Origin: an uncultured Eubacteriales bacterium
GTDB taxonomy: Bacteria; Bacillota; Clostridia; Oscillospirales; CAG-272
DNA length: 64,000 nucleotides
Assembly (NCBI GenBank): GCA_902491535.1
Contig: CABUHS010000011.1
Coordinates: 1-64,000 of the forward strand
Direction of reading: 5' to 3'
Notes under the pieces: generated by a model
What the model was told of the DNA's origin: nothing
What the model saw: the letters and a program-made list of their open reading frames with translations, nothing else
The model's database searches: none
Shown: positions 17,342-26,321 of the stretch, piece after piece
Layout: every line of letters starts with the position of its first letter
How positions within the stretch are numbered: position 1 is the first letter of the stretch
Position numbers and translations under genes: made by a program

Positions 17342-18443
17342 TTATTGGCCGAGTATCTGGTCGGCTTTATCAAGTGCCGATGCTATAACTGCATCCATGT
17401 CATAATACTTATATTCTCCGAGCCGTCCGCCGAAAATTATTCCTTTTTCGGAATCGGCAAGTGACTTGTACTCGGCGTAAAGCTTACTGTTTTTCTCATC
17501 ATTTACCGGATAATACGGCTCGTCTCCGGGCTTCCACTCGGAACTGTACTCGCGGCTTATTACCGTTTTGGGCTGAGTTCCGAATTCAAACCATTTATGC
17601 TCGATAATGCGTGTCCACGGTGTTTCGCGGTCGGTTTACTGCTGCGTTGCCCTGGAAGTTCGGTTTATCGAGTACCTCTGTTTCGAATCTTACCGAGCGG
17701 TATTCAAGTGCGCCGAGGCTGTAACCGAAATATGCGTCGATCGCTCCTGTGTATATTACCGTATCAGCACATTTGTCAAGCTCTGTTTTGTTTTCGAGAT
17801 AATCCACACCAAGTTTTACCGGAATACCTTCAAGAAGATTTTCTACAAGCTTTGTATATCCTCCGATCGGAATTCCCTGATAGAGTGCATTGAAGTAGTT
17901 GTTGTCAAATGTAAGGCGTACGGGTAAACGCTTGATAATAAACGCAGGCAGCTGATCGCAGGGACGTCCCCACTGCTTTTCGGTATATCCTTTTATCAGT
18001 TTTTCGTATATGTCAGTTCCGACAAGACTGATCGCCTGCTGTTCAAGGTTTTGCGGGTCAGTAATTCCTGCGTCGCGCCGCTGCTGCTCGATCTTTTCGG
18101 CGGCTTCCTCAGGAGTCGTCACTCCCCACATCTTATTGAACGTATACATATTGAAGGGAAGGGAGTAAAGCTCGCCGTGATAATTTGCCACGGGCGAATT
18201 GGTAAAGCGGTTGAACTCTGCGAAGTGTGTAATATATTCCCAGACTTTTTTATTGTTGGTGTGAAAAATATGCGCGCCGTATTTGTGTACATTGATGCCT
18301 TCGATCTCTTCGGTATAAATGTTTCCGCCGATATTCGGGCGCTTATCAATTACGAGTACGGATTTTCCGGCTGCTTTTGCGCGCTGCGCAAATACTGCGC
18401 CGTACAGTCCCGATCCTACTACCAGATAATCGTATTTACTCAT
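17342..18443 (-). pseudogene. glf: UDP-galactopyranose mutase with a frameshift
   Basis: Residues 1-265 read as intact Glf: FAD site 'VVGSGLYGAVFAQRAK', 'NIGGNIYTEEIEGINVHKYGAHIFHTNN', 'YTEKQWGRP', 'PIGGYTKLVENLL'. After 'NFQGNAAVN' (near 17632-17640) the frame meets a stop within ~12 codons. The usual C-terminus continues in another frame as 'DRETPWTRIIEHKWFEFGTQ' to 'GGRLGEYKYYDMDAVIASAL', ending at 17342. About 5 nt (codons for Tyr-Thr) appear missing. The catalytic C-terminal part would be lost, so galactofuranose supply is doubtful unless this is a sequencing error. Confidence 0.85.
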
Positions 18444-18503
18444 GATATTATTCCTTTCTTTGCTTTTTCCTGTTTATGTTTTTATGTGCGTTTATTAAAA
18501 AAT

Positions 18504-18544
18504 ATATGCCGGATAATCTTGTTTTAAAAGTATATCCGGCATAT
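18504..18544 (-). terminator. Terminator after the DUF4422 gene
   Basis: A perfect 12-bp inverted repeat (18504-18515 / 18533-18544, ATATGCCGGATA) followed on the minus strand by ATTTTTTAA. Confidence 0.8.
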
Positions 18545-18557
18545 GGCTTGTTATATA

Positions 18558-19346
18558 TCAAAAGCTGCTGTCGTATTGTTTCTTTCCGAACTTTGCGGCA
18601 AGAAATGATTTAATTTTGCGGGACCAGTCGATTTTTTCAGTTGAAAGAACGGCTGTCTCAGCATACTGATATTTGTTTTTATCGAGCCATACGTCCAACA
18701 GAAGCTCGCTTACTCTTCCGAAAAGGCGTGCCTGAAAGGCATCATACTGCGTTACATCAACGCGTTTTTCAAGAGCTTCGAGTATGGGGAACAGCCAACT
18801 GCAATATTCGTCTGCTTTGTCCGATTTCATAATAAACATATTGAACATATGAGCGCCGCGCCGCTTCATAACGCGGTCAAAAGAGGTAAGATAATCCGGA
18901 CAATTTTCGGAAATTATCTCCCTTGTTATGTCTAAATGTTCTCCGTAATGTGTATGCGCATAGTGATCATACAGCGTTTCTATGTAATATTTTCTTTTTT
19001 TCGGAAGAATGATATCGCTCTTTTTTATCAGTGATTCAAACTCATCTGAGGTAAGAATACATGAAAACGGATCGTTTTTTTTCTTTTGAGAAGATTTTTC
19101 ACAAGTAAAGTGGCGGCGGTAATGCACAAGTCCTTTATACTGTGCCTCGGTATTTTTCCAAAGCCAGTAAAGTCCGGTAAGCTCACAGTAATACGGATTT
19201 TTTAAGGATATATTATCGCCGGTGTTATCACCGGTAAATCCGATCGCTTTTTTTCCTTCGCAGCCTACATGGAGGGGAAGATAAATACCGTCCTCCGGCA
19301 TACGGTAAGGCTTATGAGCGGCTATTGCTATAATTGCTTTTTTCAT
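18558..19346 (-). CDS. DUF4422 capsular-polysaccharide glycosyltransferase-like protein
   Basis: A 262-residue cytosolic protein: 'IAIAAHKPYRMPEDGIYLPLHVG' at the start, 'ELTGLYWLWKN', 'GLVHYRRHF', 'YDHYAHTHYGEHLDITREII', 'RRGAHMFNMFIMKSD'. These blocks characterise DUF4422 proteins, which occur in capsule and exopolysaccharide clusters and are regarded as glycosyltransferases. It lies between the sugar phosphotransferase and glf genes. Donor and acceptor are unknown. Confidence 0.88.
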   Translation of the reverse strand: MKKAIIAIAAHKPYRMPEDGIYLPLHVGCEGKKAIGFTGDNTGDNISLKNPYYCELTGLYWLWKNTEAQYKGLVHYRRHFTCEKSSQKKKNDPFSCILTSDEFESLIKKSDIILPKKRKYYIETLYDHYAHTHYGEHLDITREIISENCPDYLTSFDRVMKRRGAHMFNMFIMKSDKADEYCSWLFPILEALEKRVDVTQYDAFQARLFGRVSELLLDVWLDKNKYQYAETAVLSTEKIDWSRKIKSFLAAKFGKKQYDSSF

Positions 19347-19405
19347 TTTAATAATCGTATTTGCTGCGAGTGAGGCAGCTTCCTTTTTATTAATTATTCG
19401 GGTTA

Positions 19406-19478
19406 AGGCTTTGCCGTTTACGTCTTACGGCGCTGCTGCGCTTTGCGGGCCGATTTGCTGTATAATGTTAAAAATTAT
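19406..19478. repeat. Dispersed intergenic repeat, family 2, copy 1
   Basis: About 70 bp with the core TTACGGCGCTGCTGC and a following CGATTT, about 70% like 47752-47828. It lies between the sugar transferase and DUF4422 genes and can form a GC-rich hairpin. Confidence 0.6.
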
Positions 19479-19487
19479 AACGGCGGA

Positions 19488-20204
19488 TTATCTTCCCTGT
19501 CCGGTAAACATTACGGAGAATGTCTTGAAAATCAGCTTCAGATCAACTGCCACAGAACGTTTTTCTATGTATTTAAGGTCAAGTTCTACCCATTCATCGA
19601 AAGGCATGTCATTGCGGTTCGGCGTCGTCTGCCAATAGCAGGTGAGACCGGGGGTTATGGAAAGACGGCGGCGCTGATAATCTGTATAGTTTTCAACCTC
19701 ACGCGGGATCGGAGGTCTGGGACCTACGAAACTCATATCGCCTTTAAGAATGTTGATAAGCTGAGGAAGCTCGTCGATGCTTGTCTTTCTTATAAAACGT
19801 CCTATACGGGTTATGCGCGGATCATCTTTCATTTTAAAGGCATTTCCGTCGGCTTCGTTATACTCGAGAAGATCGTCGAGCATATCTTCGGCGCCTACAA
19901 TCATAGAACGGAATTTATAGAATTTAAATTTCTTTCCGTTTTTGCCTATACGTGTCTGTACAAAAATCGGAGAACCGTGGGGATCGTCACAGAATATTAT
20001 AATGGACAGAATAAGCGAAGGTATGAGCAGAACTATGAGCGATATTGCCGAAAGCGCTATATCGAAAATTCTTTTAAGTACAAGATATGCTTTTTTGGAT
20101 TCGCCATCGTTTACAATAACGGGGCTGCTTTGAATATGTTCTATTACGGTATTTGTTTCGGCAACCGATTCGGCTGCTGCTTTTTTTGCAAGTAAATTGT
20201 CCAT
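19488..20204 (-). CDS. Undecaprenyl-phosphate sugar phosphotransferase (bacterial sugar transferase)
   Basis: A 238-residue protein: cytosolic N-terminus, one hydrophobic segment (about residues 55-80), then the PHPT catalytic domain 'FVQTRIGKNGKKFKFYKFRSM', 'DPRITRIGRFIRKTSIDELPQL', 'NILKGDMSFVGPRPP', 'RRLSITPGLTCYWQ'. It transfers a sugar-1-phosphate to the lipid carrier, the first step of exopolysaccharide repeat-unit synthesis. It is the short form lacking the extra N-terminal membrane helices. AAGGAAGG precedes the ATG. Confidence 0.93.
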   Translation of the reverse strand: MDNLLAKKAAAESVAETNTVIEHIQSSPVIVNDGESKKAYLVLKRIFDIALSAISLIVLLIPSLILSIIIFCDDPHGSPIFVQTRIGKNGKKFKFYKFRSMIVGAEDMLDDLLEYNEADGNAFKMKDDPRITRIGRFIRKTSIDELPQLINILKGDMSFVGPRPPIPREVENYTDYQRRRLSITPGLTCYWQTTPNRNDMPFDEWVELDLKYIEKRSVAVDLKLIFKTFSVMFTGQGR

Positions 20205-20748
20205 TTTAACCTTCCTTATGTACGTATGCGTTTTCCGGCGACGGGAATACGGCGAAACGCTTGCCGGATACAGGAGCGGCTGTTCCGCTGAAAACGAAAT
20301 GAATCGATTCTGATCGCGGAATTTTCACATTTTTAATACTAATCTTTATACGAATAATTCGATACAAATAATACTGAAAAGGAAATAATTTTGTAAAAAA
20401 TTATAAAATATAACAAATTTTCAGCAATCTTTGTGTTTTTTTAATTCAAAATTTATTTTGTAACAGCATTATAACACATTGCGTCGTCTTTTGTCAATGG
20501 TTTTACTGTTTTTGACGGCGGATAGAGTCAATCTAATTTTTTGGAATAAATATAAAAAACGGTATCGGGTATATATGTGTAAGTTATCGGTACAGCGATA
20601 TTGGAGATGATCGGAAAATGAAATAAAAATAAGAAAAAACTATTGCAAAACCGAGTAAAGTGTGTTATAATACCAATATACTGCGGTTTTGTGTCCGTGA
20701 GGATGCTCGCAGCCAAAATGAAAAAAACTGAATGTGAGGTGTAAGGAC
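20205..20748. other. Long A/T-rich intergenic region with rpmE promoter
   Basis: No coding region is visible. A promoter TTGCAA (20643-20648), 17 nt, TATAAT (20666-20671) points at rpmE. The minus-strand promoter of the exopolysaccharide genes presumably lies in the left part, but I cannot single it out. Confidence 0.6.
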
Positions 20749-20955
20749 GTGAAGAAAGGTATCCATCCGGATTATAAGGACGCTGTTATCAGATGTGCAT
20801 GCGGTGCTGAGGTAAAGACCAAGAGTACCAGCGGAGATATGCATGTTGATATTTGTTCCAAATGCCATCCGTTTTTCACGGGTAAGCAGAAGTTCGTCGA
20901 TGCCGGCGGTCGTGTAGACAAATTCAAGAAGCGTCTTGAAGCAGCCGGAAAATAA
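20749..20955 (+). CDS. rpmE: 50S ribosomal protein L31
   Basis: A 68-residue protein, MKKGIHPDYKDAV..., with the zinc cysteines of the C+ form (C16, C18, C37, C40 in 'RCACGAE' and 'CSKCHPFF'). The start is GTG at 20749 with GAGG 9 nt upstream. It is a surface protein of the large ribosomal subunit bridging to the small subunit. It has its own strong promoter. Confidence 0.97.
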   Translation: MKKGIHPDYKDAVIRCACGAEVKTKSTSGDMHVDICSKCHPFFTGKQKFVDAGGRVDKFKKRLEAAGK

Positions 20956-21054
20956 ACGGAAACAATTTGCTGTGGCAGTTGTTTGTTGATTTAGGCGGAA
21001 TTATGCTTTCACGTAAATGATAAAAGACATACTGCATCAGAATTGCAAACAGAT

Positions 21055-21106
21055 GAGCGGATTTCGTACAGACACAGTTCGTGCGTATTTCCGCTCTTTG
21101 TTTTGC
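21055..21106 (+). terminator. Probable terminator of rpmE
   Basis: GAGCGG (21055-21060) pairs with CCGCTC (21091-21096), with further imperfect pairing inside, followed by TTTGTTTTG. Confidence 0.55.
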
Positions 21107-21171
21107 CTTTCTGAGCATCTTTTATGCTTTCCGCGGGCAGGCGGTTTATTATTGAGAGGGAGGTTTGTGTG

Positions 21172-22464
21172 ATGAGTGATATTTCGGCGGCAGATATTTT
21201 CAGCGGCAGTGAGGACGTTGTACCTGCTGTTCTTGTAGCGATAGATGACGGCAGCGGAAAGACCGACATTCTGCTCGATGAGCTGCAGAGACTTTTGGAA
21301 ACGTCGGGAGGACATGCGTATGCCAGACTTGTGCAGTCGCGTGACCGTCCTGACGCCGGGACATATATCGGAAGCGGAAAAATAAATGAACTTAAAGAGC
21401 TTTGTGAAAACGTACAGATCCCTCTTGTTATTTTTGATGCGGAGCTTTCTCCTGCACAGATAAAGAATATTGAGGACGGACTCGGCGGAGATGTTACGGT
21501 TATCGACCGCAGTATGCTTATACTTGATATATTTGCTCTTCATGCAGCCTCCGACGAAGGAAAGCTTCAGGTCGAACTTGCACAGCTTCAGTATACCGCG
21601 CCCCGGCTTACCGGAAAGGGAATATCCATGTCCAGACAGGGCGGCGGCAATATAGCCTCAAGAGGTCCCGGGGAAACAAAGCTTGAGACCGACCGCAGAA
21701 GAATACGTAACCGTATCGCGGCGCTTAAAGCTCAGCTGGACGATCTTGAAAAGGATCGTGAGATAAGGCGGTCTCAGCGCAGGCGGTCGGGAATATTCAG
21801 CGTTGCAATCGCCGGATATACAAACGCGGGAAAGTCGACTCTGCTCAACTGTCTTACCGGTGCAGGCATACTTGCGCAGGATAAGCTTTTTGCAACGCTC
21901 GATCCCACAACACGCAAGTATACGCTTCCTGACGGAACGGATATTCTTATTACGGATACCGTGGGATTTATAAGGAAGCTTCCGCATCATCTGGTAAAGG
22001 CTTTTCATTCAACACTGGAGGAGATCTCGCTTGCCGACGCTGTACTTGCGGTAGCCGATATCTCTGATCCCGAATGCGCCGATCAGCTTCGTGTTACGCA
22101 GGAACTGCTTCATGACCTCGGCGCAGACGGAAAGCCGGTAATATATGTTTTCAATAAATCGGATCTCGTCTCGCCTGATGAAGATGTGTTGTCGTATGCT
22201 GAGATTCGGAGCGATGATGTCGTATATATATCTGCTGAGACCGGAAGCGGTACAGATGAACTCATAAAACGTATCTCGACGCTTGCCGCGGCAGGAAAGA
22301 CGCGGCAGATATTTGAAATACCGAATTCGGAACTGGGAGTACTCTCTGCGCTGTACAGCGCGGCAACAGTTGAAAATGTCGAATATACAGAGACCGGGGC
22401 GGTTGTGACGGCTGTTGCGGACGCTAAGACCAAAGGTCAGTATTCGGCATATCTGCGGAAGTGA
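21172..22464 (+). CDS. hflX: GTPase HflX
   Basis: A 430-residue protein. The start at 21172 has GGAGG 8 nt upstream. N-terminal HflX domain with 'DAGTYIGSGKINEL' and 'DRSMLILDIFALHA', then a glycine-rich linker 'GGGNIASRGPGETKLETDRR', G1 'GYTNAGKST' (about residue 216), G3 'DTVGF', G4 'NKSD'. HflX binds the 50S subunit and helps split stalled or hibernating ribosomes. Cotranscribed with the YigZ-type gene. Confidence 0.97.
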   Translation: MSDISAADIFSGSEDVVPAVLVAIDDGSGKTDILLDELQRLLETSGGHAYARLVQSRDRPDAGTYIGSGKINELKELCENVQIPLVIFDAELSPAQIKNIEDGLGGDVTVIDRSMLILDIFALHAASDEGKLQVELAQLQYTAPRLTGKGISMSRQGGGNIASRGPGETKLETDRRRIRNRIAALKAQLDDLEKDREIRRSQRRRSGIFSVAIAGYTNAGKSTLLNCLTGAGILAQDKLFATLDPTTRKYTLPDGTDILITDTVGFIRKLPHHLVKAFHSTLEEISLADAVLAVADISDPECADQLRVTQELLHDLGADGKPVIYVFNKSDLVSPDEDVLSYAEIRSDDVVYISAETGSGTDELIKRISTLAAAGKTRQIFEIPNSELGVLSALYSAATVENVEYTETGAVVTAVADAKTKGQYSAYLRK

Positions 22465-22473
22465 GGGATAGCT

Positions 22474-23133
22474 TTGAGTTCAAAAAAGGATACGGGATCC
22501 CGGACTGCAAATGAAAATCCTGTATATATTACTCTCGGCGGAGAGGGATATGCGGAGTACACCGAAAAAAAATCGGTGTTTATTGCGCATGCTGCTCATG
22601 TCAAAAGCTCCACAGAGGCGTGCGAATATATAAAGGATAAAAAATCGAGATACAGCGATGCCAGACATACCGTATATGCGTATCTTATCTCTGCTGAAAA
22701 CGCGACGCGCTATTCCGATGACGGAGAACCGCAGGGAACAGCGGGAATACCTGTGCTTGAAATCATGCGAAAGGGCGGCTTTACCGATGCTGTCATTACT
22801 GTTACGCGCTATTTCGGCGGAATACTTCTCGGCGCACCCGGACTTTTACGTGCATATACTACGGCAGCGTCTGATGCTGCCGCGGACGCAGGAATTGTAA
22901 AATATTCGAAATTTACCGAGTTTACGGCAGTATGCAGTTATTCGGATCATCAAAAGCTGATTCCGGAACTTCATAAATTGGAGGTAAGAGTAGACGGCTC
23001 GTCGTACGGCGGAGCTGTGGAGCTGTCGCTTGCGGTAAAAAGCGATGCGTACCTCCGCGCCGCAGAGCGTATTTCCGATATTACCTCCGGACGTACTGTT
23101 ATTACAGTTACAGGGGAAAGATTCGATTGCTGA
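22474..23133 (+). CDS. yigZ: YigZ/IMPACT-family protein
   Basis: A 219-residue protein starting at a TTG with GAGG 7 nt upstream. The UPF0029 N-terminal domain shows 'KKSVFIAHAAHVKSSTEACEYI', 'DARHTVYAYLI', 'YSDDGEPQGTAGIPVLEIM' and 'VTRYFGGILLGAPGLLRAYTTAASDA'; a smaller C-terminal DUF1949-like domain follows. The family binds nucleic acids or ribosomes; its exact role is unsettled. It starts 9 nt after hflX, so both are in one operon. Confidence 0.93.
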   Translation: MSSKKDTGSRTANENPVYITLGGEGYAEYTEKKSVFIAHAAHVKSSTEACEYIKDKKSRYSDARHTVYAYLISAENATRYSDDGEPQGTAGIPVLEIMRKGGFTDAVITVTRYFGGILLGAPGLLRAYTTAASDAAADAGIVKYSKFTEFTAVCSYSDHQKLIPELHKLEVRVDGSSYGGAVELSLAVKSDAYLRAAERISDITSGRTVITVTGERFDC

Positions 23134-23484
23134 CAATATCTGTTCCTTATTTTTTACGTCAGAATGCGAAAAATGGATCATACGGACGAATCCGCGCATA
23201 TTCCGCCATGAACTTTACGTGGGTATAAAGATTTTGCGGACGGTATAAGACCAAACGGTAATTACGGCGATTTTGTGTCACTTTGCGGATCGATCGGTAA
23301 AAAACAGTTTATGCAGCAGATTTTTTTGCTCTGTTTTCGGTTTTTTTGCCGCAGGAAGGATTTATTTTAAAAAAATTTACTTTTTTCCGAATATAAGTAA
23401 CGGAATAAAAAAGTATTTTTTAATATTTTTGCGTATATTATAAATATATCGTAATAAAACGGGGAAATCGGAGGTTCTTTATAT
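23134..23484. other. A/T-rich gap before dgt; nothing recognised
   Basis: No gene or strong hairpin. The last ~120 nt are very A/T-rich and probably contain the dgt-dnaG-rpoD promoter, but no clean -35/-10 pair stands out. GGAGG precedes the dgt start. Confidence 0.5.
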
Positions 23485-24516
23485 ATGAGTTTTGTGTCGG
23501 TTTTGCGCGAGCGTGAGCGTGAATATCTGTCGCCGTGTGCCTGCCTGTCCGAAAATTGCGGAGGCAGATCCCATCCGATAAGCGAATGCGATCTGCGGGG
23601 AGAATTTCAGCGCGATCGCGACAGGATAGTTCACTCCAAGGCGTTCCGCAGACTGATGGGCAAAACACAGGTTTTTCTTGCTCCGGAACCGGATCATTTC
23701 AGAACCCGCCTTACGCACACGATGGAAGTCACTCAGATCGCAAGAACGATCGCAAGGGCGCTCCGCCTTAACGAGGATCTCTGCGAAGCGATAAGTCTCG
23801 GTCACGATCTCGGACATACGCCTTTCGGACACGCCGGCGAGCGTGTTCTGCAGAAATGCTACGATGAGAATTTCGCGCATTACCGTCAGAGTATACGTGT
23901 TGTAGAGGTTCTTGAGCCGCTTGATCTTTCGGAGGCTGTACTTGACGGAATTGTCAACCACACAAACGGTGTTGCAAGAACTCTTGAAGGGCGCATAGTC
24001 AGGATCGCCGACCGCATCGCTTACATAAACCATGATATAGATGACGCATGCCGAGCGGGAATACTTGATATCGGGGATATACCTCAGCATCTGAGCGATA
24101 TCCTCGGCGATACGCACGGAAAACGTATCGACAGCATGGTGCGGAGCGTTATACGCGCGAGCGGGAATATTATTGCTGACGCCGAGAAAAACGGCGGAAG
24201 CGGCGATATTGTTCTCGAGGAACCGATCAACAGCGCAATGAACGAACTTCACGAATTTCTGTTTGAAAATGTTTACAGAAATCCTGTTGCCAAGGGCGAG
24301 GAAGGCCGTGCGTCGGCTATGCTTGAACAGCTTTACATATATTTTACCGGACATCCCGATGAGCTTCCGTCCGAATTTGAGACGATAAAAAAGACCGAAT
24401 CGGCAGAGCGAGCCGTGTGCGATTACATATCCGGCATGACAGACCGATATGCGATCAACACCTTCAGAGAGCTGTTTATTCCGGAGGCGTGGAAGTTTGA
24501 TAAATTTGACGGATAA
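23485..24516 (+). CDS. dgt: dGTP triphosphohydrolase-like HD protein
   Basis: A 343-residue HD-domain enzyme: 'RTRLTHTMEVTQIARTIARAL' (first His), 'SLGHDLGHTPFGHAGE' (HD pair, about residue 108), 'GIVNHTNG', 'RIADRIAYINHDIDDA' (final Asp). It removes triphosphate from dNTPs in the cytosol. Length fits the short Firmicute Dgt form. It sits immediately before dnaG, a common Clostridia arrangement. Confidence 0.94.
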   Translation: MSFVSVLREREREYLSPCACLSENCGGRSHPISECDLRGEFQRDRDRIVHSKAFRRLMGKTQVFLAPEPDHFRTRLTHTMEVTQIARTIARALRLNEDLCEAISLGHDLGHTPFGHAGERVLQKCYDENFAHYRQSIRVVEVLEPLDLSEAVLDGIVNHTNGVARTLEGRIVRIADRIAYINHDIDDACRAGILDIGDIPQHLSDILGDTHGKRIDSMVRSVIRASGNIIADAEKNGGSGDIVLEEPINSAMNELHEFLFENVYRNPVAKGEEGRASAMLEQLYIYFTGHPDELPSEFETIKKTESAERAVCDYISGMTDRYAINTFRELFIPEAWKFDKFDG

Positions 24517-24584
24517 ACTGTCCTGACAAATAACCGCACAGCAGCTGTTTCGTCTGCGCGGGAATCGAAGCGGAGGGATGACTG

Positions 24585-26321
24585 ATGTACGACAGTGCCG
24601 TGATTGAAGAAATAAAATACCGTAACGATCTGAGCGATGTGATATCGTCGTATGTCGCTCTTAAGCGGACAGGCTCGGGACTTACAGGGCTGTGTCCTTT
24701 TCACAGCGAGAAAACGCCGTCGTTTCACGTCGTTCCGGAAAAGGGATTTTTTCACTGCTTCGGATGCGGAGCCGGAGGAGATGTTATTACTTTTATAATG
24801 AGGATAGAAAATCTCGATTATCCTCAGGCAGTAGAATTTCTTGCGGCGCGGGCGGGAATAACCTTGCCGGAAAGCGGCAGAACAAAGGAAAACGGAGTCG
24901 GAAGAGCGCGGATAAAGCAGATGAACCGCGATGCGGCAAAATTTTTTCATGAGCAGCTGAAAGCATCGCCTGCGGCGCTTGCATATCTGAAAGACCGCGG
25001 TCTTTCCGGGGCTGCGATAAAACATTTTGGGATCGGATATTCTCCGGAAAAACCGTGGCTTCTGCACGACCACATGAGGTCGCTCGGATATACGGACGAG
25101 GAGCTTGTTACCGGGTTTTTATGCGGGATCAGCCGCAAAACGGGAAAAACGTACGACTATTTTCGCGGCAGGATAATGTTTCCTGTAATAGATACCGCGG
25201 GGGATATAATAGCGTTCGGCGGACGTGTAACAGACGGTTCGCTGCCGAAATATCTCAATACTTCCGATACTCCGGCATTTCAGAAGCGGCGCAATCTGTT
25301 CGCACTGAATTATGCGAAGAATCACTGCGAGGAAGGGTTTATACTCTGCGAGGGGTATATGGATGTTATATCGCTGCACGATGCAGGATTTACTCAGGCG
25401 GTGGCGACGCTCGGAACGGCTATAACTCCGGAGCAGGCGCGCATTATGCGCAAATATACCGATAAAGTAATAATTTCATACGATAATGATACGGCCGGAC
25501 AGTCGGCGGCAAAGAAGGCTTTTTCGCTGCTCGGAGAAGCCGGAATAGACTGCCGCATTCTTCAGATGAAGGGCGCAAAGGATCCGGATGAATATATAAA
25601 AAAATTCGGAGCTGAGCGTTTCAGAATATTGCTCGGCGAGAGCAGAACGGAATTTGATCATGTATTTGATCTGATACTGAAAAAATATGATATAACGTCC
25701 GATGACGGCAAGGTGAAGGCCGCGGAGGAAATATCCGAATATATATCCGGAGTTTTTTCTGCTGTAAAGCGGGAAGTATATATCGGACGTGCCGCCGAAA
25801 AGCTCGGAATTACATCGGACACGCTCAAGACGGATGTCGGACGTATACGCAGAAAAAACGAGCGTAAGGAAAAAAACGAAAGTTTTACACGCAGTGTGCG
25901 CGATGCGGCGGGTTACGGAGACAGGATAAATCCAGACCGGCTCAAAAACCGCGGAGCGTCGGCTGCCGAAGAAGCGATTCTCGGAGTATTGCTTCTGCTG
26001 CCGGAAAATATAAGTTATGTATCCGAAACACTCGGCCTTAAACCTGCAGACTTCGTTACTGATTTCGGTAAAAGAGTATACGGTGCTGTACTTTCGATTT
26101 CTGAGCAGTCTGACGGCTTTGACTGGGGAATGCTTTCGGAGATTTTTACGGTCGATGAAATGGACCGTATAAATAAAATGCGTGCAATACGCGCAAATCT
26201 CAGCAATAACAGCGAAGAGCTTCTGAAAAAATGTATAAAGCGGCTTCGCGATGCACATACAAAAGACAAATCATTGGAGGATATTATTAATGAGAAGAGA
26301 GCTGACAGACGGCGAACTTGA
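24585..26321 (+). CDS. dnaG: DNA primase
   Basis: A 578-residue protein: CHC2 zinc finger near the N-terminus ('GLCPFHSEKTPSFHVV', 'FHCFGCGAGGD'), catalytic core, TOPRIM with 'LCEGYMDVISLHDAGF' (about residue 250) and 'SYDNDTAGQSAAKKA', then a C-terminal helicase-binding-like region. Makes RNA primers at the replication fork with DnaB. Its 3' end overlaps the rpoD start by 32 nt. Confidence 0.97.
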   Translation: MYDSAVIEEIKYRNDLSDVISSYVALKRTGSGLTGLCPFHSEKTPSFHVVPEKGFFHCFGCGAGGDVITFIMRIENLDYPQAVEFLAARAGITLPESGRTKENGVGRARIKQMNRDAAKFFHEQLKASPAALAYLKDRGLSGAAIKHFGIGYSPEKPWLLHDHMRSLGYTDEELVTGFLCGISRKTGKTYDYFRGRIMFPVIDTAGDIIAFGGRVTDGSLPKYLNTSDTPAFQKRRNLFALNYAKNHCEEGFILCEGYMDVISLHDAGFTQAVATLGTAITPEQARIMRKYTDKVIISYDNDTAGQSAAKKAFSLLGEAGIDCRILQMKGAKDPDEYIKKFGAERFRILLGESRTEFDHVFDLILKKYDITSDDGKVKAAEEISEYISGVFSAVKREVYIGRAAEKLGITSDTLKTDVGRIRRKNERKEKNESFTRSVRDAAGYGDRINPDRLKNRGASAAEEAILGVLLLLPENISYVSETLGLKPADFVTDFGKRVYGAVLSISEQSDGFDWGMLSEIFTVDEMDRINKMRAIRANLSNNSEELLKKCIKRLRDAHTKDKSLEDIINEKRADRRRT

